NCBI RefSeq assembly: GCF_900107625.1
Contig: NZ_FNQK01000005.1
Coordinates: 62,001-126,000 of the forward strand
DNA from: Bizionia paragorgiae
GTDB taxonomy: Bacteria > Bacteroidota > Bacteroidia > Flavobacteriales > Flavobacteriaceae
DNA length: 64,000 bases
Direction of reading: 5' to 3'
The translations under genes were made by a program, and so were the position numbers. Within the stretch, counting starts at the first letter, position 1; each line of letters opens with the position of its first letter. The notes under the pieces were generated by a model. The model was given only the letters and a program-made list of their open reading frames with translations, did no database searches and was not told the DNA's origin. Below, piece by piece: positions 8,790-17,482 of the stretch.

Positions 8790-9197
8790 TTATTTGCCTA
8801 AAGCTATTCCCGGAATGGTAACGGCTATCGCTTTAAATTGTTCTATGACGCTTCCCATGCTATTGACCTGTGTGGTATCGGTTATGGTTATTTTACCTCC
8901 AATAGCACATAGGCACTCAGAGTCTTGGAATAGCCACTTTTTAGAACCACCTAAAGTCGATTTTTCTGAGGTCTTAGTCCATTGTTGTAATTGAGGAGTG
9001 CATGGTAAATAATCACTATTACTCGGTTTTAATTTGCATTTAGTAAAGGTTTTAGGGACTTGAACATCTCTATCGGTTGCTTTAAATTGGCCTTGGATTT
9101 TTACTTTTTTATTTTCAGTCACTAATAATTGTGCAGGCGTGAATCCTTGGTCACACTGTACGATTGCTCCGTCTAAAACATATTTTTTACTGCTCAT
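8790..9197 (-). CDS. PAAR-like tip protein (DUF4280)
   Basis: The 135-residue protein matches the DUF4280 PAAR-like family, which caps the VgrG spike and carries effectors. Typical features are the opening YVLDGAIVQCDQG, the PKTFTKCKLKP segment, PCTPQLQQW, and DSECLCAIGGKITI near the end. The four-cysteine pattern (C15, then CK, PC and C-x-C) is the probable metal or structural site. Its start overlaps the stop of the upstream 292-residue gene by 4 bases (ATGA), so the two are translationally coupled. No toxin domain is fused; the product is a bare tip. Confidence 0.88.
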   Translation of the reverse strand: MSSKKYVLDGAIVQCDQGFTPAQLLVTENKKVKIQGQFKATDRDVQVPKTFTKCKLKPSNSDYLPCTPQLQQWTKTSEKSTLGGSKKWLFQDSECLCAIGGKITITDTTQVNSMGSVIEQFKAIAVTIPGIALGK

Positions 9198-10072
9198 TTC
9201 TTGTCTAAATTTATGGTTACTGTTGCTGTCCTGTTATAAAGATTGGATATAGAGAGGTCAAAGAGCAATTGTGACTGCGTAATGAGACCGATATCGGGTT
9301 CAATATGATAGGTGCCCTTGTAGTTGAAATGCAGGTCACACGGGGCGTTATTTGATGCTAATTTTCCAGCAAAATTGTTTAAAGCTTGAAGATCAAAATC
9401 AGGATGATTGGTGTCTAGTTCTGCTGTAGTACTGACTGTGACTTTCGAAAAATCTCTGTTTTGATTTGTAATTTCTTTTGTTTCAATAATAGGTAATGCA
9501 ATGTTGTCTATAGCGTTGGGTATTGTTTTTTTTGTGATTAAGGCCCATGTGCTATTAAAATCATAATAATAAATGGCACTAAAGAGTGAATTAAAAAAAA
9601 GATCGTTTTTAAAATGCTCTTGTATATTAATATCCATTAACTGTTGGTCTAAAGAGTGAACTAATGGGCTAATATTATCGAACTCTTTTAATACAGTACC
9701 CCGAATCCTTTCCCATTGATCTCGTATCTGTTTCGTGTTCAAGATTTTTATTAGCTTAAAGTTTTTAGAGACTTCAATACTTAAATGATCATTAATTTTA
9801 GCGACTTCTAATGCTAGTTTCTCGACGGTATTCAGCGTTGTTTTTGCCGAGTTTTTTTCATTGAGTACATAGCGTTTATTAAAATTAAGATCAAATCTTA
9901 AGTGATTGTTTGTCGGACCTATAAAAGTTAAATCAAATAAAAGTCCAGTAGCAGTGCGAGTTGTTTTATTGTTTACAGTGACCTCATTACATATTTCAGC
10001 AGAATAATGTCGCGTAACACGTTCACCATTTAGCTTAAATATCGTTTTTGTATGTGGCGCTGTTTTGTTCAT
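9194..10072 (-). CDS. Unknown protein of the T6SS effector cassette
   Basis: I do not recognise this 292-residue protein. It has no signal peptide and no membrane span. It begins with alternating strands (RVTRHYSAEICNEVTVNN, TGLLFDLTFIGP), has a charged helical middle (residues about 85-160) and ends with more strands, including YKGTYHIEPDIGLI and LLFDLSISN. The strand-rich ends with a helical centre could suit a chaperone or adaptor. The 4-base overlap with the PAAR-like gene and the position downstream of the lipase-lipoprotein pair argue for a role in loading or capping the spike. That role is inferred from position alone. Confidence 0.7.
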   Translation of the reverse strand: MNKTAPHTKTIFKLNGERVTRHYSAEICNEVTVNNKTTRTATGLLFDLTFIGPTNNHLRFDLNFNKRYVLNEKNSAKTTLNTVEKLALEVAKINDHLSIEVSKNFKLIKILNTKQIRDQWERIRGTVLKEFDNISPLVHSLDQQLMDINIQEHFKNDLFFNSLFSAIYYYDFNSTWALITKKTIPNAIDNIALPIIETKEITNQNRDFSKVTVSTTAELDTNHPDFDLQALNNFAGKLASNNAPCDLHFNYKGTYHIEPDIGLITQSQLLFDLSISNLYNRTATVTINLDKK

Positions 10073-10135
10073 TTCCTAATGCTAATTATTTCAATCTGAA
10101 GGTTGTTTTTAAATATACTTCATATTTCTTTTTGA

Positions 10136-11221
10136 TTACTCAGACTTCTTTAAATAGTCTTTGGTTTCAAAAATCTTAACTTTTGTTTTTTCAATAGGTA
10201 TAGAATCGGAATCATTTTTTAAAACTATGGTCATTCCTCCATTGTATTTATCTACAGTCACTATGAGATCTAAATTTTTAGAAGTTGCCGTTCCGTTTAA
10301 AGAACTAAAGGCTTGTGTTATTTCAGCTTCATCAAACCATAATTTACTGCCGTATAGGTTGTTATCTTTGTCTTTCCAGTAAAGCTTTGCGTATTTTGGT
10401 AAGGCTAGGGGGTGATAGTCTTTTAGTATCGCATTCTTACCTGTAGTAAAAAGATGCTCACCGTTAACATAGTCAATAAACACTTCGTGGAAATTTTGTT
10501 CTTGGTCTTTTATTAAAACGGGTTTCCATGCGTAGCGCTTGCGGTAGGCGGTCCACTTACCAAAGGTAATGCCTTCTCGTTGTAGATATTGTTTTTTAGT
10601 GTCATCCAATCCTTCTAACCTGTTATTTACATAATCATTTCTTGAGATTACTGCTCCAGGAGCAAAGTCTTTCATAGCGACTTCAGTCTCTTTTGCTTGA
10701 AAATGGGCGACTTCAGTAGTTTTACCAGCGCCTATAAGCCAAATGCTTACCACGCCACCGGGAGCCATTCCACAAACAATTCCTGTGTAGGTGGTGTGTT
10801 GGTTCATCCTATTTAAAAACCCTTCTTCAAAGAGGTTTAATATTTTTTCTCTCGGTAAATCGAAATCCCCAGTGTAAAAGGTATTCTCTGTATACGATAG
10901 CCACGTCAGATTTAAACGATCGGGAATGGGTTTAACATCGTCTCCAACCACCCACATCGAGCCCTGTTTACCCCATCCATTTTGTACCGTCCTTCCGCCG
11001 TCAGGAATACTAGCGACGTGACTGTTATTTAAAAAAAAGGTGCCTGAATGTACCGCTATAGGGTAGTTTTCAGGAGCACTTTCTGTAGGTGACCAGTCAT
11101 AAGATTTGTCTTTTTTAAACACGTTCATAGTAGAGGGTTTGGTTGTATTTGTGTTGTCTTTACAGCTCGGAGTAAAGAAGCTCACACAAGCAGTTAAACA
11201 GATAATTTTTAAAATTTTCAT
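10136..11221 (-). CDS. DUF2931 lipoprotein, probable immunity protein of the adjacent lipase
   Basis: The start is set at 11221 (MKILKIICLTACVSFFTPSC), because that gives a clean lipoprotein signal with the lipobox cysteine in TPSC; the upstream in-frame start at 11290 would overlap the lipase gene. The mature protein has 340 residues with the DUF2931 pattern (YDWSPTESAPENYPI, GKQGSMWVVGDD, LPKYAKLYWKDK, LWFDEAEI). One base separates it from the DUF2235 lipase gene. In other bacteria, T6SS phospholipase effectors are paired with envelope lipoproteins that protect the producer, and DUF2931 proteins often sit next to them. Immunity is therefore likely, but not shown by the sequence. It should be anchored at a membrane facing the periplasm. 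Confidence 0.82.
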   Translation of the reverse strand: MKILKIICLTACVSFFTPSCKDNTNTTKPSTMNVFKKDKSYDWSPTESAPENYPIAVHSGTFFLNNSHVASIPDGGRTVQNGWGKQGSMWVVGDDVKPIPDRLNLTWLSYTENTFYTGDFDLPREKILNLFEEGFLNRMNQHTTYTGIVCGMAPGGVVSIWLIGAGKTTEVAHFQAKETEVAMKDFAPGAVISRNDYVNNRLEGLDDTKKQYLQREGITFGKWTAYRKRYAWKPVLIKDQEQNFHEVFIDYVNGEHLFTTGKNAILKDYHPLALPKYAKLYWKDKDNNLYGSKLWFDEAEITQAFSSLNGTATSKNLDLIVTVDKYNGGMTIVLKNDSDSIPIEKTKVKIFETKDYLKKSE

Positions 11222-11222
11222 A

Positions 11223-12686
11223 TTATCCTGGTTGAATTTGACGAGTTCGTACGCCATTATCTCTGTCGGGAGACATAGGCGCAATAACACCTAAGATACT
11301 GTTGTTGTAATGCGCAGAGAAATGAAAATACTGATTTCTTAAGGCTTTTAACATGACTTTATCTTCGGAAGAATCAAATGTAAATTGACCTTTTTTTTCA
11401 TTAACATAGTGGTCTATACGCTCCTTAACTTCTGTTAATTTAACCGATTTATTTTCATTAACTATAGCGTATGAGTCTGTGATAAGAGATATATCGTATT
11501 TGACTTCTTTTTTTTCTGAATATTCGGCCATGACATGCATGGGAATATAACTATAACGGTTAGAAATGTTTTTTCTTTTAGCACGTAGAGATCCCCAAAA
11601 TTTATTGACTTCAATTTGATGTGGTAAGTACCAGCCCATAGCAATAAGTTTTTGGCGTTCGTCTTCCATCTTTTTTAAAGACATACCGTAATCTAATGTT
11701 AGTTCTTCATCTTTTTCGTGTCTATAACCACCACCAATATCTGAATGAACACCGGGAAGAAACCGCTCTAATCCTTTACGTGCACTTTTAATATTTGTTA
11801 ACCTGAAATTCTTACGATGTTCATCGGCGGCAGCTAGTTGAAACGTAAAACACGCTTTAGAGATGGCGTCTAAATGTAGTTCTTTGGTGTCGGAATCATG
11901 ATTTAATCCGAAAGACGCAACGGTATCATACAATCCCACAAACCGCACTATAGGACCAAGTCTAAGACTAATTCCGTTTTTAACAAGTTCTTCTCCCAAT
12001 ACACCAAAATCCTCGGTGTATTTAGCTCCTAAATACTCATAAAGCCCTAGGCCATTGTTAACCTCTTTGTTAGCGCCTTTGCGTTGGAAGATCTCATGAA
12101 TAAAATAGCGTGCTGCAGCAGCTCCTCGGCTAAATCCATAGGTGTCTATCGTTAATATATTAATATTGTGAACGCCATTTCGAGCTAAAAGTTCGGCGAT
12201 CTTTTTACAACCTTTTTTTACCTTACCCTTAACACCTGTTACCCCTTTACCCATTGCGCTTCCCCAAGTGCTATCACCTTCATAATTTTCTGTGCCTATG
12301 CCTTCAATATACAATGAGAGTTGGATGTTTTTTTCTGTGTTTATTTTTTTATAAGCGGGCTCCATTCGAGATATGTTAGAGTGCTCGTTGTCATAACTTC
12401 CCGACTTTTTAAATGTATACCACGTATTGTAATGTTTAGCAGCTTCTTTGTCTTTAGTAGGATCACTATCGTCTTTTTCATACTCTTTTCGAGCGTTAAC
12501 ATTTTTCCTGTTATTTCGTGTGCCATCATAAAAAACACCAATCGTTACATTAACAAGATCTTCAGGAATTACTTCATCATATTCAGCATTGCAAACATTA
12601 ACTTTACTCGTGTTAACGGTGATGCCGTTAAAAACCGTTCTAAAGTCTTCGGGATGAGATGGGGTTGGGGTTAAACGTATGGCCAT
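11223..12686 (-). CDS. T6SS lipase effector, DUF2235 / Tle1-like
   Basis: The 487-residue alpha/beta hydrolase belongs to DUF2235, the family of Tle1-type T6SS phospholipases. The nucleophile is S186 in GFSRGAAAAR, the likely acid is D254 in FVGLYDTVASFG, and the histidine is H314 in PGVHSDIGGGY; these three blocks are the DUF2235 signature. An N-terminal VNVTIGVFYDGTRNN strand is also standard. The start is ATG at 12686; a TTG two codons upstream is less likely. It lies 11 bases after vgrG and one base before the DUF2931 lipoprotein, which fits a secreted antibacterial effector and its immunity gene. There is no signal peptide, so delivery would be on the VgrG or PAAR tip. Confidence 0.88.
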   Translation of the reverse strand: MAIRLTPTPSHPEDFRTVFNGITVNTSKVNVCNAEYDEVIPEDLVNVTIGVFYDGTRNNRKNVNARKEYEKDDSDPTKDKEAAKHYNTWYTFKKSGSYDNEHSNISRMEPAYKKINTEKNIQLSLYIEGIGTENYEGDSTWGSAMGKGVTGVKGKVKKGCKKIAELLARNGVHNINILTIDTYGFSRGAAAARYFIHEIFQRKGANKEVNNGLGLYEYLGAKYTEDFGVLGEELVKNGISLRLGPIVRFVGLYDTVASFGLNHDSDTKELHLDAISKACFTFQLAAADEHRKNFRLTNIKSARKGLERFLPGVHSDIGGGYRHEKDEELTLDYGMSLKKMEDERQKLIAMGWYLPHQIEVNKFWGSLRAKRKNISNRYSYIPMHVMAEYSEKKEVKYDISLITDSYAIVNENKSVKLTEVKERIDHYVNEKKGQFTFDSSEDKVMLKALRNQYFHFSAHYNNSILGVIAPMSPDRDNGVRTRQIQPG

Positions 12687-12697
12687 AATCAATTAAT

Positions 12698-14464
12698 TTA
12701 TTCACCGTATTCTATAGTTTGTGCACTGGCAATACTTATTTTTCCTCCAGCATTGGTGGTGATTTCACCACTAGCATCAGTTGTTATTTCTTGAGCTTCC
12801 TGCTTGTAAGTTGCGCTAATAACCTTTATTTCTTCGGCGACGTGTTTATTTTCATTCATTGATGAAATGGTATGCGTTTCATTTATAGTCTCCGATTTAT
12901 TTTGTCCTACAGAAATATCCAGATTTTCTTCAACATTAAACTGCATGTTTTTGGCATTAAAAGTCATGTTTTCTAAAGCCGTGACGGTAATGTTGTTGTT
13001 GGCTGTATCGATGGTGATGTGGTTACCTTTAACATCGGTTATTGTAATAAATTCACTGTTTTTAGTGTCGTTTAATTCTATAGTGTGACCACTTCGCGTT
13101 CTAATAGCTTTTATATTATTATCACCGTCTTTAAATGCATCTGCTTTACCAGAGCCATTATATAGGCTCCCTAGCATATAGGGTTGTTCTGCATTACCGG
13201 CTTCAAAGTCAATTAGCACTTCTTCACCTTGTTCTGGAATAAAATGAAACCCTTTGTCACCGCCAGCATGTGGTGTAACAATACGTATCCACGGAGTCAT
13301 CTCTCCCGTACTTTTTTGCCAAGGAAATTGCACGCGAATACGTCCATATCCTTCGGGATCGGCATTTTCGATAACCGTGGCAGTTTGGCTTTCGCTTTTA
13401 GGAAATGCATTAATATTCGTTTTAGGATAAGCATCCCATTCGGCAGAAATAGCTAAAAACTGATTTTGGTAATCACCCGTTTCGTTGTTTGAATGCACTA
13501 TACTAATTACGCGATAGCGAGCTCCTTCAATAGCTATAATACCTCCTAGTGTTACACCAGGATTATCACTAATCCCACTAAGTTGGACTTGATTAATTTC
13601 TATAGCCTTTTTTTGGTTTTCTATACTGTAATCCAAACGTTGTTTGACTGTTGGGTCGGTGTAAAGATTGTGCCAAACCGTAGATTCTTTTCTGAAAATA
13701 GCTTGTGCTTTATTGGAAACAAAACCATTATAACCGTTGCTGTTTGACGGAATCGTTTGTGATTGTTTCTGATGATTCTCGTGTAGCAGATAGTCGTTTG
13801 AAAAATAATTGTAGTTATTAGAAAGTGGTTTTAAACTCAGGTGATATTCTTTTAAGTCGAAACCGTAATTAAGAACTAATTCTTTGTTTTCCGGAGTTCC
13901 AAAAACAAGTTGAGTTCCGTTGTAATAAAACCATTCGCCATACTGAGCAGCAAGGCGACTCGTGTATTCAAAAGTACTTTCATTGTGTTGTACGGAGTAC
14001 TGTAATGCCGAATTATTTTTAGGCTGGATTACAATATTGAGCTTCGATTTGTCGTAATCTTGAAATGACTTTTCTAGGATTTCAGATAGCGAGTGGTCGT
14101 TGAATGAGGTGTAATGCGGACCGTCATCGGCAAGGAAGGAGGGGCTTTGAGCTCGAATAATAACACTATCGCCAGAGCTAGCGTCATGGCCCTTAATTGT
14201 TTTTATTTCGGTAACTATACCTTTAAATTCTAAATTTTTATAGCCCGATAAGGTATCTAAGGAAGCTGTTTGTAGTGTGATTATTTCGCCTAAAAAATTC
14301 TTGCTAGCTTCTCCCAAGGTAGCAGATAGATTTTCTAGAACATCCATTCTACATACGACCTCTAAATCATGGTGGGCATCAATTTCTTGAAATAAAGAGA
14401 TGCTTTTAAATGCAGTGATTTCTGTTTCAGCTACGCGTAGGGTAGTGGTATTTTGAAGTGCCAT
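12698..14464 (-). CDS. tssI: T6SS spike protein VgrG (TssI)
   Basis: The 588-residue protein has the VgrG plan: a gp27-like base (HHDLEVVCRMDVLENLSA, FQDYDKSKLNIVIQ), a gp5-like OB region (TATVIENADPEGYGRIRVQFPWQ and PWIRIVTPHAGGDKGFHFIPEQGEEVLIDFE) and a beta-helix tail rich in T, N and I repeats ending IASAQTIEYGE. The start is ATG 14464; the longer frame from 14515 adds a hydrophobic stretch unlike VgrG. There is no C-terminal effector extension, so cargo must bind non-covalently. It heads the effector cassette (vgrG, lipase, lipoprotein, unknown, PAAR-like). Confidence 0.93.
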   Translation of the reverse strand: MALQNTTTLRVAETEITAFKSISLFQEIDAHHDLEVVCRMDVLENLSATLGEASKNFLGEIITLQTASLDTLSGYKNLEFKGIVTEIKTIKGHDASSGDSVIIRAQSPSFLADDGPHYTSFNDHSLSEILEKSFQDYDKSKLNIVIQPKNNSALQYSVQHNESTFEYTSRLAAQYGEWFYYNGTQLVFGTPENKELVLNYGFDLKEYHLSLKPLSNNYNYFSNDYLLHENHQKQSQTIPSNSNGYNGFVSNKAQAIFRKESTVWHNLYTDPTVKQRLDYSIENQKKAIEINQVQLSGISDNPGVTLGGIIAIEGARYRVISIVHSNNETGDYQNQFLAISAEWDAYPKTNINAFPKSESQTATVIENADPEGYGRIRVQFPWQKSTGEMTPWIRIVTPHAGGDKGFHFIPEQGEEVLIDFEAGNAEQPYMLGSLYNGSGKADAFKDGDNNIKAIRTRSGHTIELNDTKNSEFITITDVKGNHITIDTANNNITVTALENMTFNAKNMQFNVEENLDISVGQNKSETINETHTISSMNENKHVAEEIKVISATYKQEAQEITTDASGEITTNAGGKISIASAQTIEYGE

Positions 14465-14645
14465 AATATTAAAATTTAAAAGAGATATATCGTATAAGTA
14501 ACCAGGGGAAAACACGAATACAGCTACGCTTATACTTCATGATATAACTGATCTCACAGTAGTTTAGAGCCGCATAAATAATAGGTACGAAAAACTAATG
14601 TATGCTAGAGCGTGACGTATGCGTGATCGCAGTGTTTTTTAACTA

Positions 14646-15041
14646 CTAAACTTTGTTGGGCCAATTATTCCTAAAAGTGGTGTCTTTAACCGTTAATTCT
14701 TTAGCAGAAATGACTAGACTGGTCTGTAAAGGCTCGTCACTAACAGCATCAAAATCTTCAACATATTTTAAGCAATAGGCGTCTTTAAAAATTATAGTTT
14801 TTAAACTCGATAGGTTATCACGTTTATAAAAAATAATTTCACCGCTTTTCACCATATTTGGAGAAATCATCCATTCTAGGAAGTCAGTTTTGTTAGTCGA
14901 TTCAATAAGAATACTTATTTGGCCACCTTTGGGCCTTTGCGATGGTCGTCCTGTATTATCAGCCCCTTGTTCAAATGAGAAAGAGCATTTTAATACGTTC
15001 ATACTTTCATCGTCTATAGTTAATTTTGATAAAAATGACAT
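14646..15041 (-). CDS. tssD: T6SS tube protein TssD (Hcp), second copy
   Basis: The 131-residue Hcp-family protein has MSFLSKLTIDDESMNVLKCSF at the start, GRPSQRPKGGQISILIES in the middle and a YCLKYVEDFDAVSDEPLQTSLVISAKEL end, all conserved in Bacteroidota TssD. It lies 90 bases after the other Hcp gene and 182 bases before vgrG. It differs a lot from the 15131-15517 copy, so it is a divergent paralog and not a recent duplicate. Position next to vgrG suggests a specialised tube ring that carries the neighbouring effector, or a ring at the VgrG interface. That is inference. Confidence 0.9.
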   Translation of the reverse strand: MSFLSKLTIDDESMNVLKCSFSFEQGADNTGRPSQRPKGGQISILIESTNKTDFLEWMISPNMVKSGEIIFYKRDNLSSLKTIIFKDAYCLKYVEDFDAVSDEPLQTSLVISAKELTVKDTTFRNNWPNKV

Positions 15042-15130
15042 ATTCGATCGGTTTTAGGGGGTTAAACAACAAAAGAAGTGCTACGAACACTTCCTTTGAA
15101 TGAATATTAAGATAATGGATAGGTTATAAA

Positions 15131-15517
15131 TTAAACCCAATCATTAACGTGTTCTCCGTTACCAATTGAAATACCTTTAGCAGAAATAACAAAGGTTTCA
15201 GCCATTGGGTTTTTATCCGTTGCGTCGAAGCTTTCGTGGTATTTAACCATGTAGCCTTCTTGGAACTTTAATTCTTTAGCAGTGGCCTCTGTATCTCTTT
15301 TTAGGAAGACAATAGAACCATCTCTACGCTCAAAATTGTTAAACATCCAGTCCGATAAACTCGTGTCTGCTGTAGATTCTACAGTTAATCTAATTTTACC
15401 ACCTCTAGTGATAGATGAAGGTCTACCCGTGGCATCTGTTTCTTGGTGTAGTTCGTAAGAGCAATTCAATACATTGTACTCTCTTCCGCCTACTTTTAAT
15501 TTTGCTTTAAATGACAT
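15131..15517 (-). CDS. tssD: T6SS tube protein TssD (Hcp), probable main subunit
   Basis: The 128-residue Hcp has the standard TssD pattern MSFKAKLKVGGREYNVLNCSY, ATGRPSSITRGGKIRLTVEST, and YMVKYHESFDATDKNPMAETFVISAKGI. Hcp hexamers stack into the inner tube that is pushed out by sheath contraction. It is the most canonical of the three TssD proteins here. A 166-base leader separates it from tssN, which would allow its own strong transcript, as expected for the most abundant secreted component. I see only a degenerate TTATTTTG element in that leader (minus strand), so the promoter is not firmly placed. Confidence 0.92.
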   Translation of the reverse strand: MSFKAKLKVGGREYNVLNCSYELHQETDATGRPSSITRGGKIRLTVESTADTSLSDWMFNNFERRDGSIVFLKRDTEATAKELKFQEGYMVKYHESFDATDKNPMAETFVISAKGISIGNGEHVNDWV

Positions 15518-15683
15518 AATAATTAAGATTTAATAATTAATAAAAAAATATATTTAAAAACCAATAATGGTATGACACTAAAGTAGATAAGTATTTCTTT
15601 TCTTACAAAATAAATGGATTGTTTTGGATAAAGTGAGGAGTAATCAAGATGAAATGCGTATTTTACCGATGAAATACAAATAA

Positions 15684-16559
15684 TTAAGAATCAACACGTT
15701 GGCAGATGATAACATTGTCTTCTTTGATATTGTTTCCAGAGATGGTTTTAAGGAAATTAATGTGTTTAATGGAGCTCCACCAATTAGGTTTAAAATAAAA
15801 AATCCAACCTTGAGGTTCCATAGTCGCGTTGTCGATAAACTCAATTTTACTTTCAGGGTGTCTTTCGTTATAATCGTTGATAAAGAAGTAAAATAGTTTA
15901 CCAAATTCCATAGCTTCTGGAGCCTTAACTCTAAAATTAGTCACATCATTAAGATGTTCTTGTTTCCTAAATTCGAAACTGATAACTAAAGGGTTTTCTA
16001 ATTCTTTTGGTGTTGGATCTTTAATATTTTCACCCACCGGATATAGCCATTTTTTATAAACTGGCACAGGAATTAAAGTAGCAAAGATGTAGAGCTTGTA
16101 AAAAAGGAGTGGGGTTATAAACGCTGTTATCGATGCTAGAAAAATAAATTTATAATCGGGTCTAAAGATATTGACAACATTAAAAAAAGCAATGAGACCA
16201 ATACATGCTACAACTACCGTAAATAAAAACTCGGTAAAGAAAGCTGTTTTATCTTGAGTAATGCCTTGAAAGTAATTTTTCATTACAAAGATATGCCCTA
16301 CACCTAATAATAAAAAAAGGAGTTGAAAGCCTAAAAAACTATTTAGAGGCGTGTCGTTTAAGACTTTGTCTGAGCTTAATAAACCGACTAAAGCGAAGGT
16401 TATAAGGACTAAGATTAAATAGATAATGATACTTTTTTTATTTTGAGAAAATTGTTTTCTCAACTTAGTCATAAGCATCATAATTAATGCTCCGACAATA
16501 AAAAAGACAATACTAAGCTTAAATAAGTCTCCTTGAATGATACTACTAAATGAATTCAT
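15684..16559 (-). CDS. tssN: T6SSiii multipass membrane protein TssN
   Basis: The 291-residue protein has about five hydrophobic spans in residues 10-165 (for example LSIVFFIVGALIMMLM, IIIYLILVLITFALVGLL, LLFLLLGVGHIFV, FLFTVVVACIGLIAFF, FLASITAFITPLLFY), then a soluble C-terminal domain (VISFEFRKQEHLNDVTNFRVKAPE, EPQGWIFYFKP). That is the architecture of TssN, a Bacteroidota-specific T6SS inner-membrane component with a cytoplasmic C-terminal domain that likely meets the baseplate. It is 9 bases from tssG, so the two are in one operon. Confidence 0.88.
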   Translation of the reverse strand: MNSFSSIIQGDLFKLSIVFFIVGALIMMLMTKLRKQFSQNKKSIIIYLILVLITFALVGLLSSDKVLNDTPLNSFLGFQLLFLLLGVGHIFVMKNYFQGITQDKTAFFTEFLFTVVVACIGLIAFFNVVNIFRPDYKFIFLASITAFITPLLFYKLYIFATLIPVPVYKKWLYPVGENIKDPTPKELENPLVISFEFRKQEHLNDVTNFRVKAPEAMEFGKLFYFFINDYNERHPESKIEFIDNATMEPQGWIFYFKPNWWSSIKHINFLKTISGNNIKEDNVIICQRVDS

Positions 16560-16568
16560 TTTTATGCG

Positions 16569-17471
16569 TTATAAACGTGTTGTAAGTCCTAAGCTAGAAC
16601 TTTTATTTTTATTTAGAACAAAACCGTCCTTATTAGCAACACTATATTTAGTTTTAACATCGAGTTCCAAAGATATAAAATAACTATAAAAAGCTTCTAA
16701 GAACTTTTGTACACCATGATTACCACAAATAGTGTCAATGTCTTGAGTGGCTATTGGACCAATTTCTACTTCTAAATAGGGCTCTAAAATCTCGGTTTGT
16801 TTCGATTGTGTAATTAAATTAACTCCTAGTGTTAAAGGCTCTGTGGTTTCAGAACCTAATTCCGATTGGTATTTAAGCGTGAACTTAACACTATACTCTA
16901 AAATGTTTTCCAAGCTTAGTCGCGTTAACTCTAGGTCTCCAGAAATCTTAAAACAGTAAGGTAGGAGTTTAACTAGTTTTAATGCATACGCTTTAGGAAT
17001 GTTTTTGTCTATTTTCCAGAAATCTATCAGAAACTCATCCTCTAAATCATAAAAATTTCTTAGAATATCACGTTCGTTGGCTTCAATATGTAATCTCTGG
17101 TTGAAAAATTCACTTTCTATCGGACTAAAAAAGCGTCTAGCTTCCTTTTCTTCTTCTTTGTAGCGTTTTCGTTTAAGCCTATAAGATAAATGTTTTTCAT
17201 TTTCTTTATGGCCGTGAAATAATCCTTCAGGTAAACTATCATACAATCCATTTCGGGATAGGTTTAATTGTATGCCATTAGAATCATCTAAATAGGCGAC
17301 ATCGATAATATCTCTGCGGTATGATCGTGAAAATGAACTTTGATTTTGAACTAAAAAGTCAATGGTATTACTCGTGTTTTTCTGAACTTCGGTTACAATA
17401 ATTTCAGCTTTTAAATTATCAAAAACTGAAATTAACTCTTCAAAAACACTGCTAAGTTCATCATTATTCAT
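16569..17471 (-). CDS. tssG: T6SS baseplate protein TssG
   Basis: The 300-residue protein carries the T6SSiii TssG features: a central LNLSRNGLYDSLPEGLFHG, a charged KEEEKEARRFFSPIESEFFNQRLHIE helix, and a LPYCFKISGDLELTRLSLENIL segment. TssG forms the baseplate wedge with TssF and TssE. The partner genes tssE and tssF lie on the opposite strand about 1 kb away, across the divergent NlpC/P60 gene. It is cytoplasmic, with no membrane spans. The spacing to tssN (9 bases) and to the NlpC/P60 gene (11 bases) shows a tight leftward operon. Confidence 0.87.
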   Translation of the reverse strand: MNNDELSSVFEELISVFDNLKAEIIVTEVQKNTSNTIDFLVQNQSSFSRSYRRDIIDVAYLDDSNGIQLNLSRNGLYDSLPEGLFHGHKENEKHLSYRLKRKRYKEEEKEARRFFSPIESEFFNQRLHIEANERDILRNFYDLEDEFLIDFWKIDKNIPKAYALKLVKLLPYCFKISGDLELTRLSLENILEYSVKFTLKYQSELGSETTEPLTLGVNLITQSKQTEILEPYLEVEIGPIATQDIDTICGNHGVQKFLEAFYSYFISLELDVKTKYSVANKDGFVLNKNKSSSLGLTTRL

Positions 17472-17482
17472 TTAGAAACGAA

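Noticed and set aside
12321-12674. Antisense frame of 117 codons inside the lipase gene
   Set aside because: It lies fully opposite a well-supported gene, has poor composition for a soluble protein and no recognisable domain.
14516-14645. Repeat-like strings (GCGTGA twice) between vgrG and the second tssD
   Set aside because: Only a short direct repeat without a clear unit, hairpin or frame.
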